Below are positions 46,654 through 55,763 of a stretch of DNA of 64,000 nt, piece after piece. Made by a program: the position numbers and the translations under genes. Under the pieces are notes generated by a model. It made no database searches and was not told the origin of the DNA. It worked only from the letters and a program-made list of their open reading frames with translations. Numbering within the stretch: position 1 is the first letter of the stretch; the number at the start of each line of letters is the position of its first letter. The stretch spans positions 1,612,001 to 1,676,000 of the forward strand of contig NZ_UGHV01000001.1 in the NCBI RefSeq assembly GCF_900451095.1. The letters run 5' to 3'. The stretch is from Helicobacter canis. GTDB taxonomy: Bacteria; Campylobacterota; Campylobacteria; Campylobacterales; Helicobacteraceae.

Positions 46654-48897
46654 CTACTGCAAAGTATGCAGGACATTTTTTGTCGCTTTGACAAGATTGG
46701 CTAGGCTAGGCTTGACTTCTTCCCATTTGCGTGTCTTTAGCCCGCAGTCAGGGTTGATCCATAGCTGCTCTTTGGGCAGCACTTCAAGCAGCGCGCGGAT
46801 CTGCCCCTCTAGCTCCTCTACGCTTGGGATCCTAGGGCTATGGATATCATAGACCCCCGGTCCTATCTCGTGTGTGTAGCCCACTTCTTTAAAGACTTGT
46901 AATAATCTATTGCCACTGCGAGCAGTCTCAATGCTAATCACATCAGCATCAAGGGCTTCAATGGTTTTAATAATGTCATTAAACTCGCTATAACACATAT
47001 GCGTGTGGATTTGCGTGCTGGACTCTGCTATGGCAGTAGCAAGCTTGAAGCATTCTAATGCCCAGCTCTCATACTCGGCGATATTTTCAGCCCTAAGCGG
47101 ATAGCCCTCTTTAAACGCCGCTTCATCAACTTGGATAATCTTTATCCCAGCTTTTTGTAAATCATCTATCTCATCGGCAATGCCTAGGGCGATCTGCTTG
47201 CATACCACAGAGCGTGGCACATCATCACGCACAAAGCTCCAATTCAAAATCGTAACCGGACCGGTTAGCATACCTTTGACAAGCTTTGTAGTGAGACTTT
47301 GGGCATAGGTGATCCACTCAAGTGTCATAGCCTTGGGGCGAGAGACATCGCCATAGATGATAGGGGGCTTGACACAGCGGCTACCATAGCTCTGCACCCA
47401 CGCATTTTGGCTAAAGACAAAGCCCTTCATCTGCTCGCCAAAATACTCCACCATATCATTGCGCTCTGGCTCTCCATGCACAAGCACATCAAGCCCGATT
47501 TCTTCTTGGAATGCAATGCAGTCTTTGATATATGCCTTAATGCCATCATCATACTGCTCTTTGCTAATCGCGCCCTTTTTGTAGCCTAGACGCAAGGTGC
47601 GGATCTCTTGAGTTTGTGGGAAAGAGCCTATGGTCGTTGTGGCTAGATTGGGGTAGGCAAGCGCGGCTCGTTGCGCCTTTATGCGTGCGGCAAAGCTCTC
47701 ATCTCGCGAAGTTTTAAGAGTGGATTCTAGGCGAGCTTTGATCGCGCTATCGTGGATTTTGCAAGAGCTTTTGCGTGCGGCAATTAGGGCTTGATTGTGC
47801 GTAAGCTTGGCGCGAGCTTCATCGCTAGGAGCTTTAAAAAGCGCGTCTAAGACCAAAAGCTCTTGCACCTTATCTAGCCCAAAGGAGAGCCAGGAAAGGA
47901 TCTCGCTATCGATCTTTGTCTCCGCACTCTTGCTATAAGGCGCGTGTAAAAGCGAGCAAGAAGAAGAGATGATAACGCGCTCTTTAGGGATATGCGTGGC
48001 GATTTGCTCTAGCAGGGCAAGCTTAGATTCTAAATCAGCGATCCAAATATTGCGCCCATCAATCACCCCGGCAAAAAGCACTTTATCACTCTTTGCCAAG
48101 GCTGGGAGGATCTGCGTATTTTTCTCCCCATAGACAAAGTCCAGCCCAAGCCCGTAGATTTTGGATTCTAGCAGGATCTCGCTAGCTTCATTGCTATGCT
48201 CAAAAAAGCTTGTAACCACCGCTTTAATGCCCTTATTTGCTATGGCATCATAAGTAGGCTTGATAAGATGATAAAACCGCTCATCAACCCCGCGCGTGAA
48301 AATCGGCTCGCTAAATTCAATTAGCACACTAGAATCCAGCTTTGCTAGCTCATCTAGCAGCGTGAAATACGCGCTTTTGACAGCGTCAAAGACTTCTGCA
48401 AACTCCCCTTGTGTGATCGTGCTTAGCGCGACAAAGGTAAAGAGCCCTACTAAGGCGATTTTAGGCTTATAGCCTAGAGCTTTAGCTTCTTTATATTGAT
48501 CGATAATCGCGCTTGCATTGACTTTGTAAGTATCATTGCTACTAAGCTCTGGCACGACAAAGTGGTAGTTGGTATTAAACCACTTTGTCATCGCGCACGC
48601 TTGCCCATCTTTATGCCCCCTCGCCATAGCGAAATACCCCTCTAGCCCACTTAAATGCTGGAATCTCGCAGGCTTTGCCCCAAGTGCGTAGGCAAGATCT
48701 AGGACATTATCATAGAAGCTAAAGTCATTGACACAGACATTTTCTAGCTCCTTTTGCTCTGCCCAGTGCTTTGCTCGTAGCTCTTTGGCGACCTTTTCTA
48801 GCTCGTTTTGGCTGATCTTGCCAGCCCAAAAGCCCTCTAACGCTCTTTTTAACTCTCGATTCTCTCCAATGCGTGGGAATCCAATAATTTGACTCAT
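46654..48897 (-). CDS. metE: Cobalamin-independent methionine synthase
   Basis: 747 residues from ATG at 48897 (AGGAA upstream), giving the usual MSQIIGFPRIGENRELKRAL-type beginning; the frame runs 31 codons further with no site. Transfers methyl from methyl-THF-glutamate to homocysteine. C-terminal catalytic barrel: TIGSFPQT near residue 440, the DVLVHGEPERNDMVEYFGE block, and Zn ligands in THMCYSEF and the final NPDCGLKTR. Operon with metF. Confidence 0.95.
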   Translation of the reverse strand: MSQIIGFPRIGENRELKRALEGFWAGKISQNELEKVAKELRAKHWAEQKELENVCVNDFSFYDNVLDLAYALGAKPARFQHLSGLEGYFAMARGHKDGQACAMTKWFNTNYHFVVPELSSNDTYKVNASAIIDQYKEAKALGYKPKIALVGLFTFVALSTITQGEFAEVFDAVKSAYFTLLDELAKLDSSVLIEFSEPIFTRGVDERFYHLIKPTYDAIANKGIKAVVTSFFEHSNEASEILLESKIYGLGLDFVYGEKNTQILPALAKSDKVLFAGVIDGRNIWIADLESKLALLEQIATHIPKERVIISSSCSLLHAPYSKSAETKIDSEILSWLSFGLDKVQELLVLDALFKAPSDEARAKLTHNQALIAARKSSCKIHDSAIKARLESTLKTSRDESFAARIKAQRAALAYPNLATTTIGSFPQTQEIRTLRLGYKKGAISKEQYDDGIKAYIKDCIAFQEEIGLDVLVHGEPERNDMVEYFGEQMKGFVFSQNAWVQSYGSRCVKPPIIYGDVSRPKAMTLEWITYAQSLTTKLVKGMLTGPVTILNWSFVRDDVPRSVVCKQIALGIADEIDDLQKAGIKIIQVDEAAFKEGYPLRAENIAEYESWALECFKLATAIAESSTQIHTHMCYSEFNDIIKTIEALDADVISIETARSGNRLLQVFKEVGYTHEIGPGVYDIHSPRIPSVEELEGQIRALLEVLPKEQLWINPDCGLKTRKWEEVKPSLANLVKATKNVLHTLQ

Positions 48898-48928
48898 ATC
48901 ATTTCCTTTCCGTAGTTGATATGGGAGA

Positions 48929-48937
48929 ATTATAGGC
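48929..48937 (-). promoter_or_regulatory. -10 promoter (TATAAT) of metE
   Basis: Minus-strand TATAAT at 48934-48929, about 32 bases from the ATG. The upstream 20-bp repeat at 48952 covers its -35 zone. Confidence 0.55.
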
Positions 48938-48951
48938 AATTTTTGATAAAT

Positions 48952-48971
48952 ACATATTGTGTTTATAGATT
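48952..48971. repeat. 20-bp direct repeat (ACATATTGTGTTTATRGATT), copy 1
   Basis: Second copy at 49073-49092. One copy lies by the metE promoter and the other by the mod promoter. Confidence 0.7.
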
Positions 48972-49072
48972 TTTTGAAAATTTTTTGCAAGTTTTGGTGG
49001 GATTTCGCCTAGAATCCACGCAAACAAGGGCTTTGAATCATTATCCACCAAACGATACAAAAAGTAACAAAC

Positions 49073-49092
49073 ACATATTGTGTTTATGGATT
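49073..49092. repeat. 20-bp direct repeat (ACATATTGTGTTTATRGATT), copy 2
   Basis: Lies 25-44 bases upstream of the mod -10, in the same orientation as copy 1, 121 bp away. Confidence 0.7.
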
Positions 49093-49114
49093 TATCCATT
49101 TCTAAAGCATTTAT

Positions 49115-49122
49115 GCTACAAT
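49115..49122 (+). promoter_or_regulatory. Extended -10 promoter (TGCTACAAT type) of mod
   Basis: TACAAT at 49117-49122, 29 bases ahead of the ATG at 49152; AAGGAAAA is the ribosome site. Confidence 0.55.
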
Positions 49123-49151
49123 CCCGCCATTTTGCAAGATAAGGAAAAATA

Positions 49152-51508
49152 ATGTTAGAACAACTTCCAAAGATTTTAGAAGAGAGTAGAAAGCAGGTGG
49201 AGAGGGCGTTGAACTCGCCGCTTAAGTTAAGGGCGCAGGTGAGTGAGATAGTCTATCCAAATGCCAAAGATGGCGCGCTTTTTGCCCAAGTGGTGCGAGA
49301 GGATTCAGCTTTGGGTAGGCATTCCGCAGATTTTGGGGATTTGGAGGCAACCGCAGACCTCAAGTCTAGCTCTGCCCCCAAATCCCCAAAAAGCTACGAA
49401 AGCCCCACCGCAAATCTTAGAATCCTAGAAGAAGACAATCGGGGTGGTTTTGAAAAATCCGCTTCTCTGTCATTGCGAGCCGACAAAGTCGGCGTGGCAA
49501 TCCACGAAGAAAACGCCCCAAAAACACAAAGCATAGCTTCTTTAGAAAAAGTGGATTCTAGTGGGGATTCTATGGATTGCCACGCGGAAAATAACGCTCG
49601 CAATGACAATAATGCTGCGGGGGGGGGGGGGGAACTCCTAACTCTTTAGAATCTCATCTTGCTACGACACGAGAATCTACTCCTACAAACTCCATTTATC
49701 TAGGCGATAATCTCCCCATACTTCTAGCACTTATCCTAGGCGATGAGACTACTAAATCCTTGCGGGGCAAGGTGGATTTGATCTACATAGACCCGCCCTT
49801 TGACTCTAAGGCAGATTATAAAAGTAAAATCACTCTTAGAGCGGATTCTACTATCACCAAAGCTCCTACGATTTTAGAGCAGTTTGCGTATAGCGACACT
49901 TGGCATAAAGGCACGATAAGCTACCTGCAAATGCTAACCCCTAGGCTTATGCTTATGCGTGAGCTTTTGAGCGATAAGGGGAGTATCTATATCCATTGTG
50001 ATTGGCATTGCGGACATTATATCAAGGTGCTATGTGATGAGATATTTGGCAGGGAGAATTTTAGGAATGAGATTGTGTGGTGTTATAAAAGGTGGTCAGC
50101 ACCATCAAAAAGTTTTCAAAAAATGCACGATACAATTTTTATATACACAAAAACAAATGATTATGTATTTAATAAAATATATAAAGATTTTTCAAGCACG
50201 AGAAGTAATTTTTCAAGCGGATACAATACAAATACAATAAAACAAAGTGATGGAACAAAAATAAAACAATATATTGTGGAAAATGTAGATATTTTTGAGA
50301 AAAATATAAAAATTGGGAAAATAAAAATTGGCGAAAATGATAAAATTGTTTATAAGCAAAATATAGGAACGCTGGAAACTGATAATTGGGATATACCTAT
50401 TATTAACCCACAGGCGAAAGAACGCACAGGCTATGCCACCCAAAAGCCTGAAGCCCTGCTAGAGCGGATTATCAAAGCAAGTAGCGATGAGGGAAGCATA
50501 GTGGCGGATTTCTTTATGGGGAGTGGGACGACTTGTGCGGTGGCGCATAAGCTTGGGCGGAGGTTTATCGGCAGTGATATAGGCAAGCCAGCGGTGATGA
50601 CTACTAGGAAGCGGCTGCTAGATATAGGCGCGGAGTTTGGGCTGCTAAGTGTAGGCGAGTATGAAAAGGCAAGCAAAAATATCGGCGAGCTAGCGCAAAT
50701 CGTGCTAAGTCTGTATGTCAGCGAGGGTGGGGAGCTGCCAAAGACTTTGGATAATACGCCTAAAAATATCGGCTACTTAGAATCTAGCAGAGTGCTTGTC
50801 TATGTGGATTCGCCAAATGCCATTACAAGTGAAGCGACTTTTAAGAAATGTGAGAGCTTGCGGCAGGGCTTTTTAGGGCAGGAGTGGAGCGAGGTGATCC
50901 TGCTAGGGTGGAACTATAGCCTAATGATAAATGATGTGCTAAAGCGGTATAAAAAGATAAAACCGCAAGTAATCCCGCCAGATCTGCTAGAAAAGCTACG
51001 AAAAAACAAAGGCTATGAAAGCTTAGTAGGCAAGGTGCGGTTTAGCTCCCTGCAATATCTAAGCATAAAGCCTTTAAGCGTGAGAGAAAATCCTAGTAAT
51101 AGAGATACTGCTCTGCTAACAATAGAGCTAGAAAACTATGTGCTACTAAGCCCCAATGCCCTGCCGCTTGATAAGGCAGAGGATAGGGATAAGGTCATAG
51201 AGATAATGAATACTAAGCCTTTAAGCTTGCTGGAGTATTGGAGTGTGGATACAAACTATAATGGAGCGGTGTTTATCTCACAATGGCAGGACTTCCGCGG
51301 GGGTAGGGAAGATGATAATGGGCAGAAGTCTCTAAGTGTGCTAGAGAAAATAGAGCTAGAAGTGCCAAAACAGATGCGATATAGCGTGTGCGTAAAGAGT
51401 GTGGATATATTTGGCTATGAGGCTATGGCACAAGAGAGCTTAGCAATGGAGTGGGGAGAATCTAGCGGAGTGGATTCTAGGGCGAATAAAGGAGGCGGCA
51501 ATGCGTGA
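49152..51508 (+). CDS. mod: Type III DNA methyltransferase (Mod), phase-variable; OFF at a G14 tract
   Basis: With 14 G (49619-49632) translation from 49152 stops at 49649 after 165 residues. With 15 or 12 G it joins the frame that runs through [10 protein letters not shown] and continues to 51508. Downstream are [11 protein letters not shown] (motif IV, DPPF) and, later, [18 protein letters not shown] (motif I), the beta-class order usual in type III Mod; the middle specificity region at about 50090-50400 is very AT-rich. Mod binds SAM and sets the sequence specificity of the complex with Res. The N-terminal part before the tract is filled by R3, two R2 hairpins, R4 and R1, read in frame. 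Confidence 0.88.
49301..49433 (+). repeat. R3 element, copy 4 (in frame within mod)
   Basis: Coded peptide begins EDSALG and ends [11 protein letters not shown], the same frame as in proS. Inner hairpin: gggatttggaggcaacc against tgcccccaaatcccc. Confidence 0.85.
49468..49612 (+). repeat. R2-R4-R1-R2 compound repeat inside mod
   Basis: R2 with arms GCCGAC/GTCGGC (49468-49505), R4 (agcatagcttctttag), R1 reverse at 49550, and a second, inverted R2 at 49573-49607. All are translated in the upstream frame. Confidence 0.8.
49619..49632 (+). repeat. Homopolymer G14 contingency tract in mod
   Basis: Fourteen G; +1 or -2 restores the frame. Confidence 0.92.
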
Positions 51509-51688
51509 AGGGACTAGGGCTATGGATTGCCACGCGGATAAATCCGCTCGCAATGACAAAAAAGCAGTAGATTGCCACGCCGCTGCTACCGCAGCGTCTC
51601 GCAATGACAAAAATAACGCCGCTAAACAAAAAGTGGATTCTAGCAAGGGGAAAGGAGGCGGCAATGCGTGAAGAGAGTAGAGCTACTA
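51470..51688 (+). repeat. 163-bp tandem duplication at the mod-res junction
   Basis: An R1 word plus AAAGGAGGCGGCAATGCG and onward occurs at 51470-51525 and again at 51633-51688. Between them are two R2 hairpins (51523-51557, arms GCGGAT/ATCCGC; 51570-51608, arms CGCTGC/GCAGCG). Confidence 0.85.
51501..51671 (+). CDS. Junction micro-ORF of 56 codons made of repeats
   Basis: ATG at 51501 has AAAGGAGG ahead. It begins like Res (MRE) and ends like Mod (KGKGGGNA), and all between is R2 and R1 sequence. Its ATG overlaps the mod stop and its stop overlaps the res start, so ribosomes could pass mod, micro-ORF, res in turn. Whether it makes a stable product is unknown. Confidence 0.45.
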   Translation: MREGTRAMDCHADKSARNDKKAVDCHAAATAASRNDKNNAAKQKVDSSKGKGGGNA

Positions 51689-54528
51689 TACCGCTTATTT
51701 TGGCAAGTAGGATTAGCCAAGAGGTGAATGAGTGCTTTGAGAGTGGGGCGATATGGGATAGTGTAAGCCCTGTAACAAGCAGGCTACTGCACTTTTGGTT
51801 TGATGAAGAGTATAGGGAGCAAAGGGAGTGTAACTTCCACAAGGGGCAGGAGCAGGCTATCAAAAATATGATATATCTCTATGAAGTAGCAAGGGTGGAG
51901 AGCGTAGCGCAGATGTATGAGCGATTTTACCCAGAGGCTATGGGCGAGATTTTAAACGAGCTAGCAGAATCTAGCTTTGTGAAATTCTGTATGAAAATGG
52001 CGACAGGCACGGGGAAAACTTGGGTGATGAATGCGCTTGTGCTATGGCAGTATCTAAACGCAGTGTATGCTAAAGAATATAAAGGCATACAGTATTTTAG
52101 CAATTTTGTTTTGCTAGCTCCGGGGCTTATTGTGTATGAGCGGCTCTTGGACTCTTATCAAGGGCGAGTGGGGGAAAATGGAAGCCGCGATGTATTTAGT
52201 AGCGATATTATGCAAAATGCTTCGCTGTTTGTCCCTGAAATGTGGCGAGAGAAGATAGTGGAGTTTCTTAGCGGCAGTGTGTTTGATAAAGAGAGCAAAA
52301 AGCTAGAATCTAGGGATAATGGATTTTTGCTCCTTAGTAATTGGCATTTTTTAGATGAGAGAGAAGAGAGAGTAGATGAGAGCTTGCAAACGATGTATCC
52401 GCTAGAGAATGTCGCTTCTATCGTGCAGGGTATTTTGCCCCTATATCCTAGCACGATAAATGACTTAGAGAAGCTTGATAGGGCTGTGAAAGCGGGGGAG
52501 GAAAGGGAGTATTTATCTAAGCTTACAAATCTTTGTATCATCAATGATGAAGCGCATCATATTTATGATGATGATAAGGACTTAAAATGGGAGGGGATTA
52601 TCAAGTATATCGCTCAAGCGATAGTGAAAAATGGAGGGCGGTTTATGCAGTGTGATTTCTCTGCTACGCCCTATATCGCTAAAACGAGCAAAAAGCAAAC
52701 AAGCAAAACACACTTTTTGCATATCATCGTGGATTTTGACTTGAAGACAGCGATACACTCTGCCCTAGTCAAAAATATCTCCCTATCAAAACGCAATTTT
52801 TTCTCAAGTATAGAGAGCTTGGACTTTCGCGCTCTTAGGGATAGTGATGGCAAGATTTTAGGGCTATCACAGGGGCAAGAAGTGATGATTGATGCGGGAT
52901 TAAGGCAGCTAGAGCTTTTGGAGAGAGAGTTTATCAAGCTAGATTCTAGCAAATACCCCAAAATGCTTATCGTGTGTGAGCAGCAGGAAGTGGTGGAGTT
53001 TGTGGAGCGGTATTTAGAGACTAGGGGGCTAGGTGGGGAGAGTGTGCTAAGTATCCATAGTGGGAAGAAAAATGAAATCGGCACGCAGGAGTATCTGCGG
53101 ATAAAGTCGCGGCTTTTTGCTATGGATAAGCATAAAGAGCCTAGAGTCGTCATCTCTGTGCTTATGCTAAAAGAGGGCTTTGATGTGAGTAATATTTGCG
53201 TGATTGTGCCATTACGAGCGAGTGAGAGTGCTAAACTCATAGAGCAGACCATTGGCAGGGGGCTTAGGCTAATGTGGCGAGATAATGCAGGGGCGCAGAT
53301 GAGACAAGAAAATCTCAAAGCTCTGCAAAATGGGCAAAAGCCTAAGAGCTATATAGACCATTTGTTTATCGTAGAGCACCCAAGCTTCCAGCGATTTTAT
53401 GATGAGATGATAAAAAATCATTTGGTGTTTGTGGATACTGATGAGCAAGGTGGAGGCTCTGTTACAGGGGATATGCTCTATGTGGGCTTAAAGCCTGATT
53501 ATGAAGCTTATGATATGGCGTGGCATAGGGTGGTGGGCAGCCATACGGAGTCGCGATTAAATGAGCGGCTAGAAACTCTCTTGCAAAAGCCATTGCCGCA
53601 TTTTGACGCATTTAGCCTAGATACTCTTAAGCAAATCGCTGGGACAAAGGAGAAATTTGTCCTAGAAAATCTCACGACACAAACGCAGTTTGGGGGCTTT
53701 GAAGTAAGTGCGGAGCTTTTCAACGCTGGGGCGTATAGCGAATTTTTACGCGTGCTTTGCGAGAGTATCGCCGGGAAGCTTGAGAGAAGTGGGGGGAATG
53801 TGAGTGGGGGCAAGGGCTTATCAGTTAGACTGCAGGGCGTGGAGTATTTGCTACTAAGGCGGATAGATAGGTATATCCGCTATGAGCTGTTTCAGCAGGG
53901 CTTTGATCCGCTGGATTCTAGCTGGAGGGTGCTGTGCTTGAAAGATGTGGGGGAGCATATTATCAAGGTGTTTTTAGAGCTTTTACAAGAGCTAGAATCT
54001 AGGCAAGAAAGCCTTGAAGTGACACTAGAGTCTAGGTATTTTAGCGAGGCAAAGGGCTTTAGACATAGGGAGCAGTTTTGCCTAGATGGGATAAAGAGTA
54101 TTTACACGCACACGCCATTTCCTAGCAATAAGGGTGGGCTGGAGAGAACATTTATAGAGTGGATACAAAAGCAGGGCGATATTGTGCGGTTTGTGAAAAT
54201 ACTAGAATCTACACATAGCTTTGCCTATATCCCTTATATCCGTGCTGATGGGGTGCTGGGGCGGTATTTTGTGGATTTTATGGTAGAGAGTGAAAGGGAA
54301 GTGTATATCATAGAGACAAAATCGCAAAAAGATCTAAGGGCAGAAGATGTAGTGCGTAAGAAAAGGGCGGCGATAAGCTATGTGGAGCAAGTCAATGCGG
54401 CTTTGGCAGCAAAGGGACAGAAGCTGTGGCGATATGTGCTTGTGGGGGAAAATAGCTTGCATTCTATCATTGCTAGAGGTGGAGGGCTAAGTGAGCTTGT
54501 ATCGCTATGTGGCGGAGGCGTAGCGTAG
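51664..54528 (+). CDS. res: Type III restriction enzyme, Res subunit
   Basis: 954 residues from ATG at 51664, with AAAGGAGG ahead; the frame also begins upstream at 51604 in repeat DNA. SF2 translocase: Walker A ATGTGKT near residue 117, DEAH in NDEAHHIYDDD near 296, motif III SATPY near 337, and motif VI QTIGRGLRLMW near 533. C-terminal PD-(D/E)xK nuclease: YFVDFMVESEREVYIIETKSQ near 875. Works only with Mod, so the OFF tract in mod should silence restriction too. Confidence 0.93.
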   Translation: MREESRATIPLILASRISQEVNECFESGAIWDSVSPVTSRLLHFWFDEEYREQRECNFHKGQEQAIKNMIYLYEVARVESVAQMYERFYPEAMGEILNELAESSFVKFCMKMATGTGKTWVMNALVLWQYLNAVYAKEYKGIQYFSNFVLLAPGLIVYERLLDSYQGRVGENGSRDVFSSDIMQNASLFVPEMWREKIVEFLSGSVFDKESKKLESRDNGFLLLSNWHFLDEREERVDESLQTMYPLENVASIVQGILPLYPSTINDLEKLDRAVKAGEEREYLSKLTNLCIINDEAHHIYDDDKDLKWEGIIKYIAQAIVKNGGRFMQCDFSATPYIAKTSKKQTSKTHFLHIIVDFDLKTAIHSALVKNISLSKRNFFSSIESLDFRALRDSDGKILGLSQGQEVMIDAGLRQLELLEREFIKLDSSKYPKMLIVCEQQEVVEFVERYLETRGLGGESVLSIHSGKKNEIGTQEYLRIKSRLFAMDKHKEPRVVISVLMLKEGFDVSNICVIVPLRASESAKLIEQTIGRGLRLMWRDNAGAQMRQENLKALQNGQKPKSYIDHLFIVEHPSFQRFYDEMIKNHLVFVDTDEQGGGSVTGDMLYVGLKPDYEAYDMAWHRVVGSHTESRLNERLETLLQKPLPHFDAFSLDTLKQIAGTKEKFVLENLTTQTQFGGFEVSAELFNAGAYSEFLRVLCESIAGKLERSGGNVSGGKGLSVRLQGVEYLLLRRIDRYIRYELFQQGFDPLDSSWRVLCLKDVGEHIIKVFLELLQELESRQESLEVTLESRYFSEAKGFRHREQFCLDGIKSIYTHTPFPSNKGGLERTFIEWIQKQGDIVRFVKILESTHSFAYIPYIRADGVLGRYFVDFMVESEREVYIIETKSQKDLRAEDVVRKKRAAISYVEQVNAALAAKGQKLWRYVLVGENSLHSIIARGGGLSELVSLCGGGVA

Positions 54529-54629
54529 TGGATTGTGTAGGCTAGAATCCGTGCTTTGTGATATAGCCCTTAAGCCCTAGGGCTTCACTAGTGCAAAGCT
54601 TCACGCAACGCTTTAGCTGCTTACCAACC
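54529..54629. other. Convergent gap with a CCCTAGGG palindrome
   Basis: AAGCCCTAGGGCTT at about 54571-54584 is a perfect palindrome and may end transcription from either side; otherwise nothing. Confidence 0.4.
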
Positions 54630-55763
54630 CTAGCTACTAAAGCACACGCCCATAAATTTCTCTCCCAAGCCCCCACCCAGAAGCTGGCGCACACGCAAGG
54701 CTTGGCTTTCATACTCGCTAGGATATGCTTCAAGCAAGCTTTGCAGCAGCTCTATAATGCCAAACTCCACGAGCAGGGCATTGAGCCGAGATTGGAAAAG
54801 CTTGTGCGCACCATTGCTAGCAAAGAGTCTTTCAAGTAGCGTAAAATCGACATTATAAGTGAGATCAATCTCGCCAAAAAGCAGTGAGACATCGCGCATA
54901 ATCTCTGTAAAATCAAGCACCCTATGCGCCCTAAACCCCCGTAGAGAAAGCCCACCACTCCCCAAAGGCGCGTAATCAAAGCTAAGAAACCGCCAGAGCT
55001 TTGCCCGCTTAGCAAAGCTGCAAAGATCCCGCACAAAGCCCTCCCAAGCAAGCGGGATCTCCCCTGTCCTAAGCCCATACTCACGCATAAATCGCTTAAC
55101 CTCTTGCACCCTTTGTGCCAAGCCACTATGCCGCAGCGCAGCCATATCGCACCACTCTAGGCGCAGCGACCCTCTAGAATCCACCTTCCCCACCGCACTA
55201 GAATCCACTTCCCCCTCGCTATCCAATCCCTTAGAATCCACTTCACTAGAATCCACTTTCTGCCACTCTCCCACGCCACAGAGCATTTGCGTGCGCCCTT
55301 GCGCCTCACGCACCACCTCACACGCAAAGGCGTCAAAAAGCTCATTGCTAAAGATAAACACACTCTCACCCCCACCCAATTCCACCGCATCAAAGTCGCT
55401 CACCTGCGCGATCGCACGCGTGGCTAGATTCTCCCTAGCGGCGATGCGCAAGGATTCTAGCGGCTCGATGATACTAAAGCGCGTTTGCTCCATCACCCCC
55501 ACACTCAAAACGCCCAAAAAGTCATACACATCGCACATAAGCTCGCCGTGATGTGCGCCGATCTCTATGATATGCAGCGGCAGTGTGAGCTGGCTGGATT
55601 CTAGGAGCGTGATGATATGTCTTGCAAGTGCGCCGCCAAAAAGCTTAGAGACATTTACTGCGGTATAAAAGTCTTTGCCTATGTGTGCTTTGTGGTAGTA
55701 GCCATTTTGCCCATATAGCCACTGCTGCATTATCTCGCCAAAGCTATATTGCATACCAATCAC
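54630..55763 (-). CDS. MidA/NDUFAF7-like SAM-dependent methyltransferase with a VDS-repeat insert
   Basis: 377 residues. Family features: IEIGAHHGELMCDVY (SAM site) near residue 66, SNELFDAFACEVV near 140, and FLSFDYAPLGSGG near 265. Relatives in mitochondria methylate a complex I subunit; the bacterial target is unknown. Residues about 168-198 are a repeat run of five VDS/LDS words from four or five R1 copies, an insert in a loop of the fold. Abuts the outer-membrane gene upstream with no gap. Confidence 0.82.
   Translation of the reverse strand: MIGMQYSFGEIMQQWLYGQNGYYHKAHIGKDFYTAVNVSKLFGGALARHIITLLESSQLTLPLHIIEIGAHHGELMCDVYDFLGVLSVGVMEQTRFSIIEPLESLRIAARENLATRAIAQVSDFDAVELGGGESVFIFSNELFDAFACEVVREAQGRTQMLCGVGEWQKVDSSEVDSKGLDSEGEVDSSAVGKVDSRGSLRLEWCDMAALRHSGLAQRVQEVKRFMREYGLRTGEIPLAWEGFVRDLCSFAKRAKLWRFLSFDYAPLGSGGLSLRGFRAHRVLDFTEIMRDVSLLFGEIDLTYNVDFTLLERLFASNGAHKLFQSRLNALLVEFGIIELLQSLLEAYPSEYESQALRVRQLLGGGLGEKFMGVCFSS
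55163..55265. repeat. Tandem run of four to five R1 words inside the MidA-like gene
   Basis: TAGAATCCAC at about 55166, 55198, 55233 and 55250 plus a shorter TTAGAATCCACTT form, all in one orientation. Confidence 0.82.
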
